A stretch of 64,000 nt of DNA, from NCBI RefSeq assembly GCF_030272615.1, contig NC_081413.1, positions 561,737,010 to 561,801,009 on the forward strand. The letters are read 5' to 3'. The notes under the pieces were generated by a model. It was not told the origin of the DNA and made no database searches. It saw only the letters and a list, made by a program, of their open reading frames with translations. Below are positions 23,985-35,330 of the stretch, piece after piece. Positions within the stretch are counted from its first letter, which is position 1; every line of letters starts with the position of its first letter. Made by a program: the position numbers and the translations under genes. The stretch is from Cryptomeria japonica (Eukaryota; Streptophyta; Pinopsida; Cupressales; Cupressaceae).

Positions 23985-24000
23985 ATCTCCCCCTTTGGCA
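23985..24000 (-). other. Element C polypurine tract
   Basis: ATCTCCCCCTTTGGCA on the plus strand is TGCCAAAGGGGGAGAT on the minus strand, directly before the 3' LTR and identical in kind to those of A, B and D. Confidence 0.9.
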
Positions 24001-24267
24001 TTGATGGCAACAATTAGGAAAATTTTGACATCTAAGTGTTTTTACAACAAAAATTGCATAATCAAAATTACTCCCCCTGAGCATATACACTACCCCTTTT
24101 GCAAAGATTACAATGTACACTACTCAAAATGGTAAAATGAAAGTGCATGAGATGGTAACATTCATCAAAATTTTAATGTACACGTACACTACTCTCCCTT
24201 TTCCAACAATGACAAAGTAATTCAAAGTAACCCTTGTTTTCTTATATAATAAAAATAGAGTAAATGT

Positions 24268-27200
24268 TTATGACAATAAGGAATGAAATTTCTCAAAACC
24301 CAATTTAAAGTCCTACACAAAATTTTTCATGGCCAATGTCCATGAATCAAGTAATGAGGTAGCAACCTCACTTTTAGTCTTCATTTGGAATGCCAGTTCT
24401 TCCATTGCATCAATGGTACTCATCTCTTGAGTTACCATGATAGCTTCTAGGTTGAGAAAACATTTCTGAAGAATCTACAATCTTGGCAATAGGAGTAGTT
24501 GAAGCTCCTGCAAATCTTTAGTCTGATTGCTGATCTTTGAGTCCATCTTGGTAGTCTGATGCTGATAACGATGAATGGTTTGTCCATATGTAGTGAATAA
24601 GTCATAGGGTATCTTGAAAGTGTTGATATATGCCTGTAACTTTGATTGGATTTGAGCTTTCTATTTAAGCACATCATCACAAAATATATGGGGTTGGCAG
24701 ATTTTACTCAATAGTAATTTACCTTCACCCATAGCAACACTGATATCATTCTATTGTTTCAGTAGTTGGGTCCGGAGCTCATTCATTTGCTTGACTAAGG
24801 CAGTATTGAGTGCCTTTTCATGGTTCTTCTTTGTAGTTGCTTCAGCAACATCTTCCAAGCATTGTACCATGTCCTCCACTATGGTACAGAGAAGTTTGAG
24901 CTTGGATAGAGAGGAATTGGTACTGGGGAGGTTGGTACTAAGAATTAGACTGGTAAGGGTGTCAACCATAGTTTGTATGACATCCTGTTCTTTCTTCCTT
25001 CGCAATTCTTCCAGTCTCTCCTATGCAAGTTTGATGCTTTGTAGTAGCTCAGACTCATCTATTGATTGAGTCAGACTTGCAAGAGTTAGATCAATAGGAC
25101 TGGTGGTATCAACCTATTTGGTTTGAGCATCAGTTTCCTTAGGAGTCTGCCCTCCTTCTTTTGTTTTGATCTCTGCTTGTTTTTTCTTCTCTGCTTCCTT
25201 CTCCTTTCCTTCTCTTTTCTTATCCTTTTATTTCTTCTTTTTCTCCTCTTCTTGTGTTTTCTTCTCTTCCTCCTTCTTCTTTTCTTCTTCCTTCCTCTTC
25301 TCTTCTTATTTTCTCTTATCTTCTTCTCTCTTCTTCTCTTCCTCTTTCTTCTTTTATTCCTCTTTCTTCTTATCTTCCTCTTTCTTCTTATCTTCCTCTT
25401 TTCTCTTGTCTTCCTCTTTCTTTTTCTCTGACTCTTTCCTCTTGATTTCTTCTTGCCTTGCTTTTTCCTCTTGCTCTTTCTCCACTTTCTCTTTGTCCTG
25501 TTTCTCTTTCTTAGCTTGTTCTTTTTCCTGTTTCTCTTTCTCTTTGTCAGGAGTGACATCCTTATTATCTAATGCATCAACATCAATAGGTTGTTCTGTC
25601 ACTCTTTCACCTTAACTGTCAAATATCTCATCTGGTTGGCCTGATGATAGGTCAGGTTCTTGTTCAGTCTCTTTAGTGGATTCAGCTACCTGGTGTATTT
25701 TGACAACAACTTTAACATGTACATGTATGTCCTTTTCCACTTCAAAATCTTTACCTTCTAGTAGTTGAGTCTTCTCCTTCTCATGAAGAAGATTCCTTTG
25801 TTCTTATCATTTATTTCAAATAATTCAGAATTTGAAGCGTCAGGAAAGTATTGTGTAAAATTTTTATCCCCAATCTCCTATTCTTTCTCAATAGTAATGC
25901 ACCATTTATTATCCAAAGAATTATACAAATAATTTGGAGTAACCAATTTAATCTTTGATGGCAACCAATCATTAACACATAAATATTTAATGACCTCTTG
26001 TTCTACCTCCTCTTTCTCACTATCATTAAAATCATCAAAATACTCCTTTAAATCATCAAGCACTTTCATCCTAATATTCTTTAGTGTCCTTTGACAATGT
26101 GTCATTGGCTTATAAGAAGAAATATCAATATTTACTAGTGTTGAAGTTGCAGGTACATTGCCAGTAGACTTTTGCTTTTTTCTTGATTTCCTTGTCTTCT
26201 TTGTTTGAATCTCTAGTTCAATGTCTTCTTCCTCTGGTGAGTGGGTCTTGGATTTTCACTTCCTCTTGAATATTTTTGTCAGAATGATATCAGGTTTCTT
26301 CTTAGCTGGTGACCGCTTACTCACTTTCAGACTGGTAGAGGTAATCAGTGCAGATACCGATGGCACTGCGTTGCCATTTTTCTATTTTAGTTCTTCAATC
26401 GGTGTGACCCTCTTCACATAGGTACCAGTTCTCTTTTTATTTGCATCTAGTGGTGAGACAAGTAGGGTAGAGGCATACTTGATCAATATGTCATTCATCA
26501 CTTCATACCCCATAGGTTCAACTACTTCCTTTCTGGGTCCCACCGCTTCCATTATGCATTCATCTATCCTTATTGTGAAGTAGATGTCATCTTCATACTT
26601 CTTCACAATATCATCAGATATCCTCATTCTCTGGCTCATCTTTCATTTGAATTCATCAAAGTATTTATTTATAACCTCAGGATATCCAGTTCCCACTACT
26701 TGTAGACTCTCCTTGACTTTTTTGGAAACTGGTAGGTCAACAGACCATTGAACATCACCTACTCTAGGGAAATAACCTTGAAAGTAGAAGAATAAACCGA
26801 CCAGAAGTTGTTCGAACCTAAACCTTAGAGAATTGTCCTGTTTGATGGACTTTAGATTCAACAACAATTTCTTTTGTAGACACGTACATAGGTCAAATGT
26901 AGTGTCTTCCTTGATCATCCTGTAAGCAGCATTCATAGATCATCAAAGATGGTGTTGACGGACATCACCCGTTGGTCACTCATAGAACCAGTGAGCTTTG
27001 TCATTTTAGTTTTGGTGACCTTCTATAGAGCTAGTACCTCTCCAATATTGCAAAAACTGGTGACAACATAAATTTCTTCTTGTGTGATGTCATCGGTCCA
27101 CTCAAGATACATCTTGTTGCCGTGCACTCTGCTAAGGATGATGTGAATATGTTCTTCTGTGAACTCTTCTAGAAAATATACTGCATTTTGTAGTGTCATC

Positions 27201-27439
27201 TTTTCAATGACACTATACTTAGGTTTGATCTTCTTGTCATCCCCACATAATAGACTTAGCTGGGAATGAATCACTAAGGATCCTAGCTCTTCCAATTTAT
27301 AGTCTATATACCCTAAAATATCTCCCTCAACAATAACTTCAACAAGTATTTGAGATAGGGCATTGTATTTCATTTTATTTTGAAGAAATTTGGCTAAATC
27401 TACAAGTGCACTAGAACTAGAGTGCGAGGCAAAAGCCAT
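24268..27439 (-). pseudogene. Element C ORF2: unrecognised long protein, frameshifted
   Basis: Starts MAFASHSSSS at 27439 on the minus strand and ends at TAA (24268-24270), matching element D's ORF2 along its length. The N-terminal region (to about 25870) has conserved blocks such as MKYNALSQI, FDLCTCLQKKLLLNLKSIKQ, LLVGLFFYFQGYF and MSQRMRISDDIVKKYEDDIY. A Lys/Glu/Arg-rich repeat follows, about 25160-25600, pyrimidine-rich on the plus strand. The C-terminal part is probable coiled coil (LCTIVEDMVQCLEDVAEATT). Unlike D it carries several frameshifts as well as stops. I see no catalytic motif of a retroelement enzyme and no membrane segment. Function unknown. Confidence 0.8.
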
Positions 27440-27871
27440 GATCAAATGATAAGTAAGAATTTCAAAAAATACCTTCACAAACAGGAATTTAGGTTTTCCA
27501 ATGTCGTGTACAAAACACCACTTCAATTGCAAGTTCACTGCTTAGAGTTCTTCACTGATTGCTTGAAGATGGTTGCAAGATTTCGCACAAGATTTCATCA
27601 AATGCTAGACAAATCGCTCTGGTTGCTCTACTCTTGAAAAAATCTTCTTTCAAAAATGGATAGTGATAATGACGATGAAAATCCCTTTTAAACAACTCTC
27701 ACCGACTGTAATAAATGCATCACCGCTAGGGTTCAAACCCTAATTTTGCCTTTTACCACTTCAAATCATCTGTCGGTTGATAGGTAACATATACTGGTTA
27801 AGGTCTTTATCAATATAAACTAGGGGTTCGAAATATTTCACCGATATGTTCCTCCTAAGCTTTTCTGAAGC
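27440..27871 (-). other. Element C spacer between ORF1 and ORF2
   Basis: About 430 bp, AT-rich, matching D 50850-51309. Near 27785-27830 it repeats LTR-style AACCGG/CCGGTT words. A separate short leader before each ORF2 hints at its own translation or transcript start, but no splice site or promoter is evident. Confidence 0.5.
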
Positions 27872-29146
27872 TCATTTTGCTGGTTCATAGACTTCCACAC
27901 TAGGTGCAGAAACCAATTCATTCTGTGACTCTTCTTTTGATTTCTTTTTCCAAGTTTTATTCATTTCCATTTGAACGATTTCAACATCAATCTTCCCTTT
28001 TGGAGTGATTGATATATCATCCGATAGGTTCTTTCTTAGTCTGCAAGTTCTAGCAGTGTCTCCCAGTTTGTTGCAATGATAGCATACCATTCCAGGCGTT
28101 CTCCATGGTCCGTTATTCATACTTCCATTCTTCCTTTTGCATGTTGCAACAGTGTGACCAGTACCACAATAGATCAAACAAGTTTCTCTCCAACTATTTG
28201 TCACTTGATAACCACCTGACCGATGGTCATAGGTATTGTACCAGCTGGGATTCTGGTTTAGAGGAAGTTCTAGAATAACTCCTTGAGTCCTTGCAGGATA
28301 TCTCCCAAAGTTGTGTAAATTTGACCTACATTCAAATGCTCTATGCACAAACTTGTTGCATTCATAATAGTTTCCATTGAATCTATTGGATCTAGGCATA
28401 TTGTTTTGAAAATAAGGAAAATTGTTGTAGGCCTTGCTTCTACACATATTGGCGGTATGTCCTTCTTTGAGACAATTAAAGAAAACAAGTTTATATTTTT
28501 GCTTACCTTTTCCTTTGGATGTTGATTGCTTCTTTGATGCTTCAGCTTTTGTTCCAGAGGTCTCACCTTCCTCATATCTAGAGAAACCAAGTCTAGTGGT
28601 ATTCTTTACTGGCTTTGCCGATTCTAGCTTTTGTTCTAGCTTCGTAGTACTCTAATTGAATTTGGCAAGTATTTCCTTTAACTTAGTAAGTTCCTTTGAA
28701 ATGGCAACATTGGACTCCATCAAGGTTGCATTCTCATAAATAGCCATGTTTAGTTCACCTTGTATTTCTTCTTTTTCCACTTTACTCTCCTGGAGATGAG
28801 TGGTAAGGGTATTGATTTCTTGCTTCAGCTTGGAGATCTCATGATCTTTGTGTTTTACCAGATCTTCAGCTTTCCTTCTGTTCTCAAGCTCCTGACTCAT
28901 TTTGATAGTTATTCCTTCCAACTCTCTTTTTAGGTTGGCTTTAGATTCATTCAATTTTTCAACTTCTTCAACTAGGGCATCCATGTCTGCTTCTTTAGAA
29001 GAGCTATTTTCAGTGACTTCCATTGATTTTTCAGCATGCTCTCTTCTTTTGGCCAAAGAGGCTTTATACTTAACTTTGAGCTCATCATAGGCTCTCTCAG
29101 TCTAAGTGAGATGATGAGTAAGTTCCCTCACACTATATTCCCCCAT
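27872..29146 (-). pseudogene. Element C ORF1: gag-like coiled coil plus zinc knuckles
   Basis: Starts MGEYSVREL (ATG at 29146 on the minus strand). Residues about 25-160 form a long heptad-rich coiled coil (HEISKLKQEINTLTTHLQES). Zinc-knuckle modules follow: FFNCLKEGHTANMC, YECNKFVHRAFEC, CLIYCGTGHTVATC and CYHCNKLGDTARTC. Several have a lost ligand (F or Y for Cys, D for His). It ends EVYEPAK at 27872. In-frame stops include a TAG near 29100 where D has CAG. Coiled coil plus CCHC knuckles suggests a capsid or RNA-packaging role like gag, but the sequence is unlike the gags of A, B and E. Confident as an ORF; role inferred. Confidence 0.82.
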
Positions 29147-29179
29147 CTCCTTCCAAGTGGTTAGACTTATAGAAAGGTT

Positions 29180-29194
29180 GACTCTAATACCAAT
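29180..29194 (-). other. Element C primer binding site
   Basis: Minus-strand ATTGGTATTAGAGTC next to the 5' LTR is the initiator tRNA-Met site TGGTATCAGAGCC with two changes. Confidence 0.8.
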
Positions 29195-30396
29195 TGATGA
29201 ATACTAAGAGGCGGGGTGAATTAGTATGCCAACAAATACTGTAAACAAACTTTTAAATAGTTTAGCAGATAACCAGTACAACAGATTCACTAATAACCTA
29301 GTTAACATAAATGCAAACCAAATTGAAAACAAAGCATTTACCCACAAGAGCACAATCACCATAACACAAGATATTTGACATGGAAACCCAAATGGGAAAA
29401 AACCATGGTGAGCAAAAACTCACAAGTAACTATCTGCAGAATAGTAACAAGACCGATTAAGGTCAGACCGATTAAGGTCATACAATGTTCTTCACTAGAA
29501 CAGATCCTGTTACGAATCTAGATCTCTATTAGGAGATAAGTCCTGTTAAAGGCTACCTTGTTAAAGGATTTCAGTAAGTCCTGTTAAAGACTACCTTGTT
29601 AAAGGATTTCAAATCCACAGTTGTGAACCACCTTGTTAGAGGATTTACAAAGGTTCTGTTGAGCCTACCCAGTGAAGGGTTTCAAACTTGTCAAAGATAT
29701 TAGTAATCAACAAGTGAATGATCTAGATGCTAGCACAATATGATTAGTTAGATCCTTGAGAGCTCATTGTTAATGCATCTCAGCATTACTTCAGTCTTTA
29801 ATATCTCCACACTCTATCTCTTCACATAGACCTAATCTTCTCTTCAATGATCACACATAACCTTTTCTCTTCTATGTCTCAAATATCACACATCTCACAT
29901 GCAAACCCTAGACATGATGTCCTTATAAAGGAAACTAATTTCATGTCGGTCCAATAGGATTAGACTAAAATTTCATAGGTTCAATGCATCTAGACACATT
30001 TGGTAACACAAAACAAAATCACCGCCAAAGTGTCGGTGGATAATAACTCATCACACATTATAGTAATACCGACTAGTAACTCATCATAGAGTAATATCGG
30101 TTAATATAATATACCAATTACCGGTTGTAAAAAATGAAGACTGGTAGATCATAGTGTTCTGATCAAAAGTGAACTACCGCTTGGTTCCTTCGTACCGCTT
30201 GAGCTCCTCAAACCACTTGGGATCCTCGTACAATCTATGACCGGTAAACCATCTTTTGCAAAACACCAATTGTCTAAAGACTATACATTCAATAATACAC
30301 AATACCGGTTGGAATAATTACTAGTTGAGCATAACTCATACATCAAGAAAGTGTGTGTCCATCAATGTCAATCAAAACATCATCAAAATGCCAACA
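29195..30396 (-). repeat. Element C 5' LTR, with a 37-bp internal duplication
   Basis: Same family as 22820-23984, but TCCTGTTAAAGNCTACCTTG occurs twice (from about 29541 and about 29578). This tandem copy of about 37 bp accounts for the whole length difference between the two LTRs (1,202 against 1,165 bp), so it arose after insertion or at reverse transcription. Confidence 0.88.
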
Positions 30397-30690
30397 AATA
30401 TTTCCTCCACCTTTGATCATACATGCTTTATCATCTCCAAATATGACTTGACCACCATTGTATTCTTGCAGGGACATAAATTTTGTTTTATCTTGAGTCA
30501 TATGATGTGAGAATCCACTATCAATTACCCATTCATCCTTATCTTCAACTTTTGTTGCCAGGGCCTTTTCTTCTTTCATGATAGCCGGTTCTGGATCATA
30601 TTCCTTTAAAGCATAGAACACCCATTCCTTTCCATTGTCAGATCCACTAGCAGAGTCTTCTATCGGTTCATCCCCAGCGTCATCACTCAC
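30397..30690 (-). pseudogene. Element B protease region, interrupted by C
   Basis: Reads acidic MSDDAGDEPIEDSASGSD, then DEWVIDSGFSHHMTQDKT with the retropepsin D-S-G motif, then GGQVIFGDDKACMIKGGGNI, where C interrupts. It picks up again on the far side of C (22814 downward, SLDGKH). The protease half is open without stops. Confidence 0.88.
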
Positions 30691-31620
30691 TCCTTCCTCA
30701 TCCGCTATGTAGCATTGTTTACTTTTATTGAATCTATATCTATTCTGGTTAGGCTTAAATGATTTCTTAACTCTTTTCTCAAATCTTGCATTCCTTTTAG
30801 GACATCTAGATGCAAAATGACCAATCTTATTACATGCAAAACATTTAAAAGCTTCTTTTCCTTCATACTTACATCCTGTCAGTCCTTTAGGTACTCTTCT
30901 AGCAAATAAGGCTTCAAGTTGCTCAAATTATTCATCGTGTTTCCTCATATCTTCCAATTCTTTTGCATATAAGGCTTTCCAATCACTTTTTCCAGTAGAT
31001 GATGATGCATGAAAAGAAGGTTCATATTTTACAGCTCCAGAAGATCCAAATTCTTCAAGCTCAAAAGAAGATAATTTCCCAATTAGAATGTCTCTGTTAA
31101 CTGAAGTGTTTTCCATTGTTCTCAACTCGTTAATTGCAGTTGCCTTCATCTTGTAAGCCAATGGAAGGGCTCTCAAAACTTTGGAATCTATTTCATCTTC
31201 ACTCAGAGATCCTCCACAACATTCAATTCCCATAACAATCTCATTTACTCTTTCCATAAACACAACAATTTTTTCATTATCTTCCATCTTCAAGTTTTCA
31301 TATCTTACCCAGTAACCATCAAGTTTAGCAATTTTGATAGTAGGATCACCTTCATTTAGTGTTTTCAATTTATCCCACATAACCTTTGCCAATGATTTAT
31401 TAGTCAATCCCATGATTTGTTGATCAGTAAATGCACACAATAGGGCTTCTCTAGCTCTGCAATCATTTTCAATATTCTTATCCAAGTCTGTAGGAGCAAG
31501 ATTTCTAGATGCCAGATCATAAGGTGTGTAACCTTTCTCAGTGATCTCCCAAATATCCTTGCCAAGACATCTAAGATGAGTCTCCATTTGAAATTTCCAT
31601 ATCCCATAATTTGTTCCATA
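30691..31620 (-). pseudogene. Element B gag
   Basis: The main frame runs from METHLRCLGKDIWEITEKGY (31587) through REALLCAFTDQQIMGLTNKS, SKVLRALPLAYKMKATAINE and SSFELEEFGSS. A zinc knuckle CFACNKIGHFASRC (about 30800-30850) has all four ligands, in contrast to the A/E/G family. The first residues (around MEQIMGYGNFKW, 31600-31619) are in another frame, so there is a frameshift near 31590, plus a stop near 30929. This is a UBN2-type copia gag. Confidence 0.88.
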
Positions 31621-31663
31621 GGATCTACCTCAAGCGGTTAAGCTTCTACAAAAGAGGATCAAA

Positions 31664-31677
31664 GATCTGATACCAAT
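31664..31677 (-). other. Element B primer binding site
   Basis: Minus-strand ATTGGTATCAGATC adjoins the 5' LTR: the initiator tRNA-Met site with one or two changes. Confidence 0.85.
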
Positions 31678-32933
31678 TGTTAGGATAACCAGTGAACAAC
31701 TGAGATGGGGGGTGAATCAGTTGTTAATAGATTATATCAATTAATCCACTTAATAACCATTAACCAAATTAAGTACTGGTAAAGAAAAAACATATGCTGG
31801 TAGGAACAGATATCGGTAAACAATACAACTTAACAATTAAATAGATAATCAATGCAAAGAAACCATACCACATAACACCATTATTTGTATGTGGAGAACT
31901 CAGAAAGGGAAAAACCATGGTGGGAAGTCTACCCACAGTCAATTGATACTTCTACAAAAAGTATGTGATAGAATGAGGGGCCCACACATGCAGGAAGGCA
32001 CACTTCCTAGAGTGCACTGCTCATTACAAAAGATTGTCACTGACTCTAGAGAGGTTATAACCACCTCAAGATAAATGGACAATAATCCAGAGTAATGAAC
32101 TGCCAGAGATAGCATCTACCATGCCTGATTACAGTCTCGGTTAAGCTCAATATTGGAGGCCTTTAACCTCTTCCTTAATCCCAATTCAATCACCTATGAT
32201 CGACCAAATCTCCTTCACATATGATATTGCATTTCAAGACCACAACACTTATTCCCCATTCCCATACCATGATCTACAATCTTACATCATTTTATACCAA
32301 CCCTATGGCCTAAACCAATTAGGTCGGCTACCTAAAAGAGATTACAATAACATCATTATGTAAATCCATATTACAATGATATGCCATGTTGTCTTAAGAC
32401 CAAAACAATAATAACCAATCCATAGAACATCCCAAAACATCTCGGTAACATGTAGAATACATGTTAATATGATACCGGTCCATAACCTAGATAGCCATCG
32501 GACCTATTCTGGGTTCACCATGCCAAAGCAATGTCTCCACCTAGTTGAAGCATGATTAGAGAACATCTTCAGCATCCTGAAAGCTGCACCAACACTACTT
32601 ATGCATCCTATCAAGATTCCTCAGTGAAAGCTCTATCAATAAAACCTTAGACCAATGCTGGTAAGGGTTTACAAGAGTGTATGATAGCATCTAATTACCA
32701 AAATACCAACTGACCAAAACATGCTCTAGGAACATGTAACATATAAAATCAAGCATACTCCATTGATCCAAACATGTCGGAGGTGTCCAACAGATAGTCT
32801 CTTCTGTCGGTTACACTAGATCTTCTATCAATAACCAAAACCTATCTTCCAGTAACCAACCATAATAGCTAGTGTTGACATCAATGACAAAACATCAATG
32901 CAACACATAATCAATTCATCCATAATGCCAACA
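31678..32933 (-). repeat. Element B 5' LTR
   Basis: 1,256 bp, TGTTAGGATAACC to CCAACA in plus coordinates. It is uninterrupted, so it shows the site that A occupies in the other B LTR. Followed by target duplication AATAG (32934-32938). Confidence 0.94.
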
Positions 32934-32938
32934 AATAG

Positions 32939-33239
32939 ATCATGTCATACATCACATATAGCATATTACATCACATCATATATTATCATACAAGACATAA
33001 ATCAAACATATATCAAACATCAATTCCCGCATCAAAAACATGTTAGGTTCATATCATGCATCCATAATTCATAAATCACACAAAAGTACCATATATATAG
33101 ATTAATATAAAGTGTGTATCATATATCATAAAGGTCGAAATGGTATGTCAAAAATAAATGTAAAACTATCTACATATGTACATCATCTCTTGTATCTGAT
33201 CAAAGAATTTAGTACATACAATTTACAAATAAATGATGA
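32939..33239. other. Host sequence right of element B
   Basis: CATCACATAT- and CATAT-rich sequence resembling the tandem repeat at 10433-10650. No gene seen. Confidence 0.55.
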
Positions 33240-35330
33240 TCACCTCACATGCCCATAAAACTGTATGGAGTGCCAACAATTGATATAATGAATCTGACAT
33301 ACATCTTTGTCTAGTATATGGTACATCAAAAAGAATGCATCTCCACTTCATCTGCATTGATCCTCTCAAAATTCTCTAGGATGACTGGGTTGGATCTTGT
33401 CCCTATCCCTGTCCCTGGGATCCTTGTGCAGACCCTGATACTAACCTTATATTACCATCTATATGGATTATCCTGGTCTATCCACCTATATTGTGGTTGG
33501 ATCTCCTTGTCCCCGTCCCCCCGCTGGATCCTCCATTGCGTCAGGAACTAGCTTCCTTGGCCCTTAGAGGTGCAACATACTTCTCCTTCTAGTCCATTAG
33601 TATTGCATGCTCGTACTAAGCCCTGTACCACACCGCCTGATGAGATAAGGCCTCTATCTTTTCCTTCTATCACTCTAACATCTTGACCAATATCTTCAAT
33701 CCTCCTTCACTGCCCCCTGCTTGTCACCCTGCCTATCTCTTGGCTTCATCCCTTTTGCACTGGTATCTAACCATTGTCTCCTCTATCCTCTACCATGCAT
33801 TATCCATGGCATCCCTAGATACTACTATTTCATCCCTCTCCTTGAGAAGCCTTTCCCTCTATTCCTGTAGCTATTCCCTGGTGCCCTCTACTATGTCCCT
33901 CTCTCTCTACTTAGGCTATCTCTCTATGCAGTGACCACCTGTAGCTTGCGCTCTACTCTAGTCACTGCCTCCTTGAGAAATTAGATCTGTGTTGTTGAAT
34001 CCAAACGTGATACTAATCCCTTTCCCATCTCCTCTCTCCTAGCTTTCTTGGAGGGTATCAGTCTCAATGATGTCCTACCTTGGCCTTGTGTCTTCTCCTG
34101 TCCTAGGGTAGAACCCTATATTGGTGGATCTACCTCCATGGCCTCTCCTCCATCTCCTCCCTCTACACCATCTCTTCCCTCCTCTCTCTCCTCTTGTTCC
34201 TCCCCTCTCCTTTGTCCCTATCTCCCTAAGATAGATCAAGACCTCATCTGGATCACTACCTTTGCCACCCTCTCTATTGACCATCAGTCAAGCCAATACT
34301 ATCAAACCCTCCCTCTTCTAGCTTAGATATATACCCTCCTAACATTGAGGGATGCTAATCCTTCCCTTCCAACTGGTCAAGGTCTGACCTCTGCCCACCA
34401 AACCTCATAAGTTGTTGTCATCCTTACATATATAGATACACCTCATGGATCCCACTATGCTAGAGCTAATCGAGTCCACCCATCAATTATGCCTTCCTTG
34501 TCTTGTAGTGAGGGTCTGAACTCTACTACTTTCTCACGAGTCACCCATCAAAATCAATGTGGTATCTCGAGTACTCCATGTACTCGACCAAACTATCTCT
34601 ACACCCTATTTGACTAATACACATCGATCATGTACTCCCATCAACCAATGATATATCCTGTAGTGGTTATCTATGAGATATGCCTTAGATCCTCAAGCCA
34701 TGTTGTTATCACCATATATAGTCTTCAGATGATCTCCTCTGCTGTCAACATGTCAAAGGTCACTCTTCAGTGATCAATATCATTTGTGACCTCATATCTA
34801 AGCCCACCACCTAAGCTAAATGCTATGAGCTACATTGGATCCCTATCCTATATACCAATTGTTCATGTGACAGAAATGTGCTCTCATGCCCATACCTATA
34901 ATGATGTTATGAATCTAAAGTTGTGACCAAGATGGTAGACTATGTCATGGAGCTCCCTATATAGCTCTACTAGCACCAAGGTACCCCACACCATAGGTCA
35001 TTTGTCATTGACCGCCTCTATTGCGAACAAGATCATACCAAGTACAATTGATTTGCCTTTGTGGTAGGGTAATATGTCTACTAACCAAGGTGCATACAAA
35101 GAAATAAATCCTCCTAGCTAGTGGTGCCTACACTAGTGCCTCTCTAGTGATAACTATCCATGGTGTAGATGAGCATTTGCACCCACCAACAATCTCACGA
35201 CCTCTACTTGATCAACTCTCCTTGCAATGCCCTGAGCTCCTCATATCGGTAGTCTTTAGATCTGATACATGTCCTCTACCATAGTCGTGATCTCTCATGT
35301 TAGTAGGTGGAATATCACCATCTCGCTCCT
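33240..35330 (-). pseudogene. Decayed plant mobile domain (PMD) protein, antisense to the Tat pol
   Basis: One minus-strand frame runs from about 35219 to about 34350 with many stops but no indel. Blocks typical of the plant mobile (aminotransferase-like) domain are legible: GFISLYAPWLVDILPYHKGK, VWGTLVLVELYRELH, FITSL*VWA*EHISVT, LGGGLRYEVTNDID, RV*R*FGRVHGVLEIP and YEVWWAEVRP (asterisks are stops, mostly at expected Gln, Arg or Trp codons). After a frameshift near 34320 come an Arg/Gly-rich linker (34075-34284) and a coiled coil (ERLLKERDEIVVSRDAMDNA, about 33780-33870). PMD proteins occur as host genes and as passengers of MULE and gypsy elements. Position favours an antisense ORF of the Tat host. 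Exact ends are uncertain. Confidence 0.7.

Larger units (their letters stand above)
22820..30396 (-). mobile_element. Element C: non-autonomous LTR retrotransposon with ORF1 and ORF2, no pol
   Basis: A 7,577-bp insertion between B's protease and integrase. LTRs are 1,165 bp (22820-23984) and 1,202 bp (29195-30396). Flanks are AATAG at 22815-22819 and AATAT at 30397-30401, a 5-bp duplication with one change; B's reading frame supports AATAT as the original. It has a primer site (TGGTATTAGAGTC on the minus strand) and a polypurine tract. The internal 5.2 kb has two long frames, both also present in element D, and no protease, integrase, RT or RNase H motif. See ORF1 and ORF2. Confidence 0.92.
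10702..32933 (-). mobile_element. Element B: Ty1/copia retrotransposon (minus), carrying nested A and C
   Basis: B spans 22.2 kb, but about 15.2 kb of that is nested elements A and C. Both ends carry TG...CA LTRs (TGTTAGGATAAC... to ...AATGCCAACA in plus coordinates) flanked by the perfect 5-bp duplication AATAG at 10697-10701 and 32934-32938. On the minus strand the order is 5' LTR (31678-32933), primer site, gag, protease, [C], integrase, RT, RNase H, polypurine tract, 3' LTR (split by A). That gag-PR-IN-RT-RH order defines Ty1/copia. The two LTRs differ at roughly a tenth of positions over their first 170 bp (counted by eye), more than A's or H's LTRs do, as expected for the outer element. 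Confidence 0.92.

Noticed and set aside
33318-34326. Plus-strand open frames opposite the PMD relic
   Set aside because: They are antisense of the PMD linker and coiled coil; Ser/Leu/Pro-rich with no domain.
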